Assembly: GCA_013399855.1 (NCBI GenBank)
Contig: VXAY01002475.1
Location: forward strand, 797,825 to 861,824
Direction: 5' to 3'
Length of the DNA: 64,000 nucleotides
DNA from: Oxyruncus cristatus
Taxonomy: Eukaryota; Chordata; Aves; Passeriformes; Cotingidae
Position 1 is the stretch's first letter; each line of letters begins with the position of its first letter. The notes under the pieces are model-generated. The model was given only the letters and a program-made list of their open reading frames with translations, made no database searches and was not told the origin of the DNA. The translations under genes and the position numbers were made by a program. Below are positions 55,295 through 64,000 of this stretch, one piece after another.

Positions 55295-55960
55295 CATCTG
55301 CAACGTGTCTGAGGGTACAGTCTGTCCTGTCATCCAGGTCATTAATGAAGAGGTTAAACAATGCCAGCCCACTACTGATCCCTGATGTGCAGCACTAGTG
55401 GCTGCCTCAGCTGGACTTACACTGCTGACAGCAACCCTTTAACCAGGCAGTTCCATCAGATTTTGATCCACAGTCATATCTACTTCATCACTTTGTCTGT
55501 AAGAATGTAATAAAAGACAGTTTTTTAACGGCTTCCAGAATTATTATCTCTGTCATCTTCACAGATACTGAGGGAAGCTGACTGGCTTGCAGTGTCCTGC
55601 ATCCTCTTGAAGATAGGAGTGACATTTGCTTTCTTCCTTGAAACCTTCCCTAACCACCATGACCCTTCAAAGATAATCAGGAGTGGCCTCACAGTGACAT
55701 AGACCAGCATTTCCCATCAGCTCCCCTGGACATGTGCATTTAAATGTTCCCTGATTTGTTCCTCCTCCACTGATGGTACGACTTCCTTGCTCCAGACTTT
55801 CCCACTGGCCTCAGGCGCCTGGTATTCCTGAAGGTGAAGTTGTGGCCTCCCACAATACTGCTGTGCTGTCTGGAGGTCCATACCCCCATAAATCACCACA
55901 GCACCCAGCTGAGTGCTCTCCTTGAGGGCTGAGGCTTTTCTTTCCAACTGCATCGATGAA
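55295..55960 (-). mobile_element. Degraded CR1 LINE fragment, minus orientation
   Basis: Antisense CR1 wording appears in order: CTGAGGGTACAGTCTGTCCT, ATCCAGGTCATTAATGAAGA, GGTTAAACAATGCCAGCCCA, ACTGATCCCTGATG, GACTGGCTTGCAGTGTCCTG and TCCTCCACTGATGG. It covers the part upstream of the CR1 3' tail, with large losses. Its 3' end in element terms faces lower coordinates. Confidence 0.75.
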
Positions 55961-56332
55961 GAAACAGCTCTATTTGCATGGCAGCAGATGGGAAAAAAGA
56001 GGGAAATGGACCTTTGAGAAGGGATACTTACACAATACATCAAGCAGATACGGTATTTTTTTTCCCTTCAGAAAAGCAGATCCCAGGTGAAATGTACCTT
56101 CATCTCCTTTTAGAGGATGAAAAAGCACTGGTATGTTGGAAGTGTCTTTCAAAACTCAGTTTACAAAATAGTGCACCAGGTCATGGGGCTGTGCCTCATC
56201 ATCCAAAAGTTCATCTGCCAAAGATGAACTCATCATAACCCCTTCATTAAGGACAGATGCTTGGCTATTCCTTCTTAAAAACATCTAACATTGGAAACTT
56301 CTCACTGCTGCCCAGCCAATTTCCAAAAGTAT

Positions 56333-56402
56333 CCTTTTTCCTAATGTCTAACATAAAAATCTCAGTTCCTTTTTCCTAATGTCTAACATAAAAATCTCAG
56401 TC
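56333..56402 (+). repeat. 35-base tandem duplication
   Basis: CCTTTTTCCTAATGTCTAAC plus ATAAAAATCTCAGTT occurs twice back to back; only the last base differs. The unit resembles antisense CR1 (CTTCCTAATATCTAACCTAAA), so the duplication probably arose in an old CR1 remnant. Confidence 0.85.
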
Positions 56403-59400
56403 TATTCACTTTTTCACAGCTGGTTTAAACCATTATTTTGATCCTCTGGATTATAACATAAAGGAAATATTTTAAAAGAAGCAGAAGCAATCCTGCTATG
56501 GAAAATGTTTGTGCATCTCAAAGTACTATGCAAAACCAGTGACAGCATTTGGCATTACTCTGGGCCACTATTTTGTGTTATTAACTGCTCTTGGCTGCTG
56601 AACTCTCTGGATGCTTCCAGGCCAAAGACACCTCAAACTCTGCCCTGTCACTTTTTTCCTTTTGGACAAACTTTGTCTAGAATGCAAAGGTGCAGTTGCA
56701 CTGTCAGGTCTCCTGCAGGTAGCAGGTAGAGTGGTAGCAGGGTGGATACTGTCACTCATGCTGGGTTTTAGTTTTCTGCTGTACCTCCACTAAAAGGCCA
56801 CAGCAGTGTCACAGTCATCACCCAGCTCGTGGAAGCTGCGGTACCGAACGATGCTAAGCAGTAGTTCTGTGTCCTTGCACTGTGTCAGCTGTAAAAAGGC
56901 TCAGTACTTTTAGCACAGAGATAATGAAGACCATCAAATGTTTGTTTCTTACCTGCAAGGAAGGCCTTCTCCTGACCTAAAAGACTAGACAGATACAGAG
57001 GGGCTCAGTTTGTTTGTGTTGGTGTCGTCTCAGGAGTGTCGAGAGGGATGTGGTCACTTTAAACAGCTGAATAATGGGTCCCTTATTCAGAGATGAGAGT
57101 ATTGAGTTGGCTACAAAAATGAGACTGAATTGGAGAAAACCCTCTCTCTCTTGCTTTGCTTTTCACTTTCACATTGCAGCACCCTTTTGACCACTCTTGC
57201 TGTGAGTGTGGGCTTGTCCGATTCTGCTGCAGGCTCTGTTACTTCACAGAGCAGTCAGGATGCGCTGCCTTGAAAGCACGTAATTAGCGGGCCTGATTCA
57301 CTCTATTAACAGCCTCCAGGCTGTGAGTTCCCACAGACAGAAGTCTGTGCAAACAGGAGCTCTGAGCTGTACACTGATACAGAGCATGTGTCACACTGTC
57401 TGAGAGGATCCTGGTTGAAGGAATAACAAGCATTTGAACCAAGTGGATTGTTTAAGTGCTGTACTTCCACCAAACCTGCTGGGCTGCCATTATTTATTAA
57501 TGTTCCTTTTGTACAGATAAGCTGCTGTGCCATGACACAGGTGCTGCAGCACAGCTGGCACATCTTGTCTGGTACACTGAGGACACTGCACAGCATGTGA
57601 AGTAGGTTGGTGTGACCCCGTGTGTCTTTTGTTTCCTTTTTCTCTATGCAGAAATACCAAATACAGTATTTTCTGCTGGAATATGCAAAAGCAGCTGATG
57701 GTGTATGGTTTATGTTAATGAAAAGAGGTGGGAGAGCAATTTCTCCTAAGTGAGCATTCTCTGTTTCCTGTTTCTAAATGTAAGTGCAATAACAATAGAA
57801 AAAGAAATACAAAGACAAACATGATGATGACTTAATGATAACTCTTTCTATTGGAATATTTGTGTCCCAATCTGTAGCTCAGGAACTGGCTGTAAATTCT
57901 TTCATAGTACAGTTTTCATCATTTATCTGTCTATCTTCTCTCAGAGGAGAATTGGCTTTATAATTTAAATATATAAGTAGTTATATGGTGCATCCTTATT
58001 ATACACACACATTTATGGAGCATGTAGTAAATTACCGTGATTATGCACAGATTGCAGAGCACAGAAAAGCAAGTAGACAAGTCCAGTGCACTCTGCAGGC
58101 TTTACTGTGGCTTCTAATGCCCCAGATGAACTGGCTGTCTCTGACTAGCAGTGGAAGTAACACATTTCAGGGAGCTCCAACCTTCCAAGCCACCATCTGC
58201 TAAGACAATCATAAGCCCACTGACAAGTGCTTGTCAGAAATCACTTCAGGCTAATTGGTCTCTTTTCTGACACACTTTAGTAGCTAATTTTTAAGACCCA
58301 AAATCTGTCACTGCTACACATTAATTCTCAAAGATAACGACACAGCTGTCCTTTGGAAAAAAGAACCTCAAGTACTTGAACTAACACAAAATTATAGAAG
58401 AATCGTTTTTAAATAGCCGTGTTCAAATTTGAACTGAAACTAAAAGGAAGCACTGATCAAAACAACATTTTCCATCATCAACAGCTGCATTCTTTTGCAT
58501 CATTGGTAAATCTGATTTTGTTTTGTTTACAGTGAATGAAGAGGTGCAATGATCATGCAAAGTCACTAGTGCAAGTGATTTTCATTCTTTTCAAACATGC
58601 CTTCTTCCTGACATAATTATGCCTAACTATTTGTTGTGTTCTGCATCTGCAGTTATCATGATTTCATCCTTCTATTTAATCACAGCATCTCTGCTATCAT
58701 TTCAAAGATGTGGTCAGCAGCTCTAGAGGAGCAGGCAGTTAAGGGGCCAGTGACGGCAATGATGCCTTTTCTTACCAAGGCCAGTGAAAATTTTGACAGA
58801 AATAGGGCAAAGTACATCATTCACTCTGTTATACAATATATAAATCTCCCAGTATTAGTCATAAAGCTGAAGCCTGTTTACAATTCCTGGTTTTGTCCGA
58901 GGCCCCTATTTATTCCCATCAAATTTCAATTTTGACATCTGTTGGAACAATCTGCCTGCCTATTGTTTGTCTCCAGAGAAAGAAAACATTTTGTTGTGGG
59001 CTGTGTTCCTTGTGTATCTCCGCAGCCAGCTGAGGGACACCTCCCGTAAGACTTGTCTTATTCTTCTGGGGCTCTTGACAGCTTTGAAGCATCTAAAAGC
59101 GACTGCTTCTTGGCTCTTTTAAGGTCTTCCCCCAAGGACATGAGTATCTGGAGAAGGGACCTACCCAAACCTAAGGGAGCACGATCAATAGCAGTTCTGT
59201 TGTAGCTGAGTCTTTGTCAAGCACTCTGCATGAACTCGAATTGTCCAGCATGATGTAGATTCGTTCTGTAAATCAATATATAGATTGAATGTTCCCTCTC
59301 GAGCATAGCTGAGGGGCAGATACGTCTCAATATATACGAAATAATTAAAAAGGAAAAAAAGGAGAGGAAAAAAGGCCCGCCTAAATTAGATCAGTTCTCA

Positions 59401-59419
59401 GTTGGACCCACTTCTAGCG
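56403..59419. other. Gene-poor interval
   Basis: AT-rich DNA with only short frames (57306-57596 minus, 58636-58935 plus) lacking domain resemblance or paired splice sites. Nothing else is recognised. Confidence 0.5.
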
Positions 59420-59522
59420 AAGCACTTCACAGAACCACGGAACAGGAGAGGTTGGAAGGGACCACTGGAGGTCATTGATCCAATCTCCCTGCTCAAAGCA
59501 GGGTGTCCTGGAGCACGTTACT
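59420..59522 (-). mobile_element. CR1 LINE 3'-end fragment, minus orientation
   Basis: CACAGAACCACGGAACAGGA, GAGGTTGGAAGGGACCACTG, GAGGTCATTGATCCAATC and CCCTGCTCAAAGCAGGGTG follow the reverse complement of the CR1 3' end, then the match ends abruptly. Confidence 0.85.
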
Positions 59523-62500
59523 TTGTCTGCTTTTCAGTGGATCTTGAAAACAGAACTGCAGTATCCTCTGCAGTGAGCAGAAAGGCTAACATCTGTTTTA
59601 CCACCTCCTTATTGAGGAGACAAGGTCTGGTGTGCAGTGTCAGTCGGCTGAAATTGCGCATTTCTGAAAATTGAGGAGTTAGCAATACCGGCATGTTTGT
59701 GGTTCGGGAAAACGCGGCGCTCAGCAGTAAGAATCTTGGAAGCAGTTAATGTGAATTGCAAGAAAAGAAGGGTCTACAGACATGAAAATCCAAATAAGCA
59801 ATGCTGTTATTGCTGTTTTTTAAATATAAGGTGGCCTTTAGAACAATTTTAAACGCAGCCAGTACTTTCCTGGAGAAGCCAATTTATCGAGAAGATTCTG
59901 AGACCTACTCAGAAAGCACACGTAAGAAAGCATCTTCTGGTAATAGAGAGAAGCAGTGGTAGAAGCAGATGATTTCCAGCTCTAATGTTTACAACTTCTG
60001 GAAGACACGTATCGTGATCTCAGAGGTATGGCTCCATCTTTGATAAATGTAAATATTTGGATGCAAACTTGCATGGGAAGCTCCTAAATAGTTCATAAGA
60101 AAAATAACGGATTTGACTTTTTGAGGGAACGAAACTGAACAAGTTTTCAAAATTTAATTGCCTTTCTAATTCGATTCAGTTTATTTAGGTTTACAATGGT
60201 TTAAGCTTTAAAGACAGATGAAATACCTGTCAAAGAACATCAGTTACGTTACCCAATATATAATCAGCCAACTAATTAACAGCAATCTACAGTTATGTGA
60301 CACCATTCATCCCCTGCATTAAACATGGTTTGCAAATGAATTACTGAAACATAGGCAGTAAAAAACAATATCTGCATGTTATAGTGCTCAAATGGAGGCC
60401 TAGAAAGACTAAAGTGATTGCCATGGCAACAAAGAAAATGTGTGCAAAGATGAGCAAAGTACACAGAAATGTCTTATGTAGCACTCTCTTTCTAAATTTC
60501 TTTTTTCTTTTGTGCATATTTGTTGTTTCTTTCCCATCACTATCACAGCTCTGTTGGCTTGTGTCAGCTGCTTATTCCACATATTTCATAGATATTTTAT
60601 GATTTCCAAGCCTTATATTGACTAACAACTTTTTTCATTGCATGTAATAAAATAATTTGATCTTTTGATTCTATTTGTAATTTAAGGTTGCCTTGTAATG
60701 GGACATGATTAAGAAGACACTATTTTAATGCATAAATAGTCTGTGCTCTCAACTGAGATGGATGTATGTCCCTTTTGTTTCTAAGACACCAGTTCCTGTC
60801 TGCATTTCCTTAGCTTTATGTAGCTTGCATTAATTTCTGTAAAGAAGTTAATCACCTTCTGTGATTTTCAAAACGTATTTGCCATGTCATGTTTTGGAGT
60901 GAAAGTCTATTTCAGATTTCAAAAGACAGAGTTCTGCATAGGAGCACTCCTCACTGTTTTACTGTTTCAAGGGGAAGACAGCTGAACAAATATATTTGGG
61001 GCTTAAGATATAAGGCTGGGTGTTTTAGAAGCATCCAGGTGACTTAAGCACACACATCTCATTCCCAGGAGGAGCAGCGATGAGATTCCATACAAAAGTG
61101 TGAGAGCTCAGTACGGAGCATGAGGGAAACACTTTCTCTTCCTCCTCTCAAGCTCAGGAGGGATAACGTTCCATGTAAGGTATTGCCAGACATCAGCTCT
61201 TCACACAGACCTGGTCACTCCTACTCAAGAAAAAAGCCAAACTTGGAGAAAAAGGCAAAAAAGGGGCAACTAGTAAGCTGAGGTGAATGGAAAACCTGCT
61301 GTGCAAGAAAGACTGTGACTTACCAAAGAGGTTCAGGAAAACATGAATTCATGCTCAACAATAAATTGGGCAGATAAACGTTGTAGGGAGAAAAGTAACT
61401 GTTTAAGCTCAAGAAAATAACTGATGGTCTACACTGTGCATGCACATTCAAGCTGGAAAGTGGAAAGTTTCCAGCAATAAGAGTGTTGTGTTTCTATTTC
61501 CGACATGATGAGAAGGAAACCAACTGCAGTGGAGTTTTCTGAACAAAAGGAGCTTGATCAGTCCAGGACACTTGCAGCAGCAATTGCTGCCAGAACAGTG
61601 TTTCTTTGAAGTAAAACAGCTCTTTTACAAGGATTGTGGATAATTAACTGAACGCTGTGCAAGTCTTATACAATGGAACACAATCTGCCCCCAGCTATTC
61701 TGCAAACAGAACAAATAGGGATAAATGGATTGTCCTGATCACCAGTGTTTCATCCAGGTGTGAAAGAACTGATCTGCCCATTTTGAGCCTGAATTCATTG
61801 TATCTATTTGGAGAAAAAGTAATCCAAACATATATGGGAACCCACATGCCCATAATTTTACAGTTTTATATAGCATTATGGGTATACAGTTACTCTATGC
61901 ATATGGTTATATGAACAGGCAAGACTGCAGGCCTAAGGTTATGGACATAAATCTATAATAGTGGAGATTTAATGGCAAATATCTAAAATGTATAATAAAT
62001 TTTTTTTGTTGTTCTTCACTTGCTACCCCTTTCTTTCCTTTTGTATCCACCTCATGCTTTTTACTGAATCCTTTATTTAGCTCCTGTGCTCAGGAAAAGA
62101 GCTTGTTCAAAGCTTGGCTCCTGTAGTCACAAAACCAGTCTGGCTTCTCATGTATCTTCCCGGCTATCTTTGGCATTCTGCTTTTCCTCCCTTTTATTTG
62201 GGCTTTTTGTTTGTTTGTTTGTTTTTCCTTCCCGTGTTTGCTATTTCTGTCCTTTCATGCTGCTAGTCTCTTTTCACTCTAGGGGCTGAAAAAAGTACAA
62301 GACAAGGAACATCCCACCAGGGGACTAAGTGCCAACAGAGGACCTTCTTTGTCTTGGGGGCATATCCCTCTTCCAGTCCTTTTCTTTCCAACTATTCTCT
62401 TTCTTCCCATTCCTATTGTTAAAGTTATTGTTGCTGTTCCTATGTTATCTTTCCTCTCGATTAGACTATTTCTTACTCTTTCTTATTTTCTCTTTTTTAC

Positions 62501-62810
62501 CATTACTCTACTTCTCCGAACTGAGTGTACAGCTTGAATAAAATTTTGTTAGTATGTATTGCTGAGGTTAGATTAAAAGTCTTTCTTCATTCAGTGACGT
62601 TTCCTTCATATCAGAGACATTCTTCTGTGTGTAAATAACAAATGTGTTTCCTACTGCAGAATCCTGATGCTGTGGATTTATATCAAAGAATTTATGTGAA
62701 TAACTGTGTCCCTTCACTCTTTACATATGGGGGATCTCATTTCTAATGTAATACCATGTTCAATGGTACTGCAGGTTTAGTACGGACAATCTCCTAATTC
62801 TTGATTATTT
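59523..62810. other. Gene-poor AT-rich interval
   Basis: No coding exon, RNA gene or repeat family is recognised apart from the X-box-like site. A pyrimidine-rich stretch occupies about 62190-62520. Confidence 0.5.
60417..60430. promoter_or_regulatory. RFX-type X-box palindrome
   Basis: ATTGCCATGGCAAC is one base from the symmetrical RFX dimer site GTTGCCATGGCAAC. It lies in a non-coding stretch, so a distal enhancer of a ciliary or neural gene is possible but unproven. Confidence 0.35.
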
Positions 62811-62811
62811 A

Positions 62812-63184
62812 CGGAATCATACAAGGGTTTGGGTTAGAAGGGACTTGAAAAATCATCCAATCCCAACAACCTGCCATGGGTAGTGACACCTTCCACTCTC
62901 CCAGGTTGCTTCAAGCCTCATCCAAGCTGGCCTTGAACACTCACAGGGATGGGGCAGCCACAGCTTCTCTGGGCAACTGTGCCAGGGCCTCACCAGCCTG
63001 GCATAGGTTCAGCACAGGGAAGAATTTCTTCCTAATATCCAGTCTAATCTCTCGATCCATCCTCCGCCCAGCCTGTCCCTGTGCTTGGGATTGCCCTGAC
63101 TCGAGTGCAGGACCCTGCACTTGGCCTTGTTGAACTGCGTGAGGTTCACCAGGACCAACCTCTCAAGCATGTCACGGTCCAAGC
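62812..63184 (-). mobile_element. CR1 LINE 3' fragment, minus orientation
   Basis: A clear antisense CR1 run: GGAATCATACAAGGGTTTGG, AACCTGCCATGGG, TCCAAGCTGGCCTTGAACAC, GGGATGGGGCAGCCACAGCT, AAGAATTTCTTCCTAATATC, GCAGGACCCTGCACTTGGCC and TGTTGAACTGCGTGAGGTTC. It is the longest and best preserved CR1 copy in the window. Confidence 0.93.
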
Positions 63185-63539
63185 CTGAAACTTACAAAAA
63201 CAAACGAACAAAAAAAGCTCTTAGGGGAGATTGAGATGTTTGCCTGTATTTTGTAACTAATTACAGTGGACGAAAACTACATGAGTGTGGTTAAACATGC
63301 ATGCCCAGTATAATGACATTCTCTTTTCTTCTGACGTTACGATGGACAAAGGTTGATTTCAGTGGATCTGTGGCAGCTCCGACTCGTGCGATGTCGGGAT
63401 GACTTGGACTCTCGGTTTACTCCGTGGGCATCGTGCTGCTGCTGCAAAAGCGAGGGACATTCGGCAAGTCAAAGGAGGTGTTTAGCTGTGCTGTCAGAAA
63501 TCTAAGGCAGCCCCCTCGTGGCCACTGCTGTGCTGGAGC

Positions 63540-64000
63540 AATTGTTTTGGCTTTAGTCGCTGCCGGCGCTTGTGGTCACAGCTCAGAACAGCCGGAGCGG
63601 CCAGAGAAGAGCTGGGTTGTGGAACAGAGCGGAGGGGACATCCCGGGGCTTCGGATTTTAACAAGGTGTCCTTTGTGTTTGTGTACGAACCGGTCAGAGC
63701 TAAAAGCGGAGCGGGCCTGCCTGGCGCTCAGAGAATTCCGTTCTGTCGCGGGTTTGGGATTTTTTATTTTTTTTTTTAAATGTTCGTTTGTTGCTGGTTT
63801 TGGAGGGTTGTGTGGTGGGGTTTTTTTCCGTTTGTTTTTAGGTCTGTATGGAGTGTTTTGGTTTGGTTTTTTTTTGAGGGGGGAGATCGTTGAATGTTTG
63901 AACATTTTCGGGGCCGCGCAACCCTCCGTGTACCGCGGATGCCTCTGCGCACGGACGGGGCAGCCCCGGCGGCCACGCTGTGTGCGGAACGCCCCTCCTC
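63540..64000. promoter_or_regulatory. GC/CpG rise at the right edge, possible promoter of the next gene
   Basis: CpG density climbs from about 63540 (GCTGCCGGCGC, GCCGGAGCGGCC), drops in a T/G-rich block at 63760-63890, and rises again to the edge (GGGGCCGCGCAACC, CCCGGCGGCCACG). No coding start can be assigned. Confidence 0.4.

Noticed and set aside
57306..57596. A Cys-rich 96-residue minus-strand frame
   Set aside because: Cysteine spacing fits no known domain, and there is no splice or start context to support it.
58636..58935. A 99-residue plus-strand frame
   Set aside because: It has no recognisable family and ordinary AT-rich composition; chance is the simpler explanation.

Overview
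This window reads as bird nuclear DNA. It has vertebrate spliced genes with GT/AG introns, CpG-rich promoters, and degraded CR1 (chicken repeat 1) LINE fragments in both orientations. The species cannot be told from the sequence. All protein comparisons here are to family members recalled from memory; no search was run.

Layout. (1) 1-5000: the last three coding exons and probable 3' UTR of MYLK3 (cardiac myosin light chain kinase), plus strand. (2) 6240-11969: the complete ORC6 gene (origin recognition complex subunit 6), minus strand, seven firm coding exons and one possible 27-nt microexon. (3) 11970-12620: a CpG-rich divergent promoter between ORC6 and VPS35, interrupted by a 430-base run of N that probably hides VPS35 exon 1. 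(4) 12514-37385: VPS35 (retromer core subunit), plus strand; exons 2 to 17 join without frame breaks into residues 2-796 of a 796-residue protein. (5) 38410-43000: a three-exon aminergic GPCR most like the histamine H3 receptor, minus strand, with an ambiguous base at the position that decides its start. (6) 43283-43409: one orphan plus-strand exon of an ADAMTS thrombospondin repeat, next to a GC-rich minisatellite, a CpG island and a 16-base gap; the assembly is doubtful here. (7) 43.9-64 kb: AT-rich, apparently gene-poor DNA with four old CR1 fragments, two small tandem duplications, one strong RFX-type palindrome, and a GC rise at the right edge that may be the next promoter.

MYLK3, ORC6 and VPS35 have the same order and relative orientation as on human 16q11.2, so this looks like an old conserved block (chicken chromosome 11 type). 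Beyond VPS35 the mammalian neighbour SHCBP1 is not seen; the H3-like receptor stands there instead. The genes are neighbours rather than a pathway: MYLK3 acts in heart sarcomere regulation, ORC6 in replication licensing, VPS35 in endosomal sorting, and the receptor in amine signalling. The most useful points are the H3-like paralogue, the orphan ADAMTS exon, two assembly defects that hide start codons, and the possible ORC6 microexon. I found no wholly new system.
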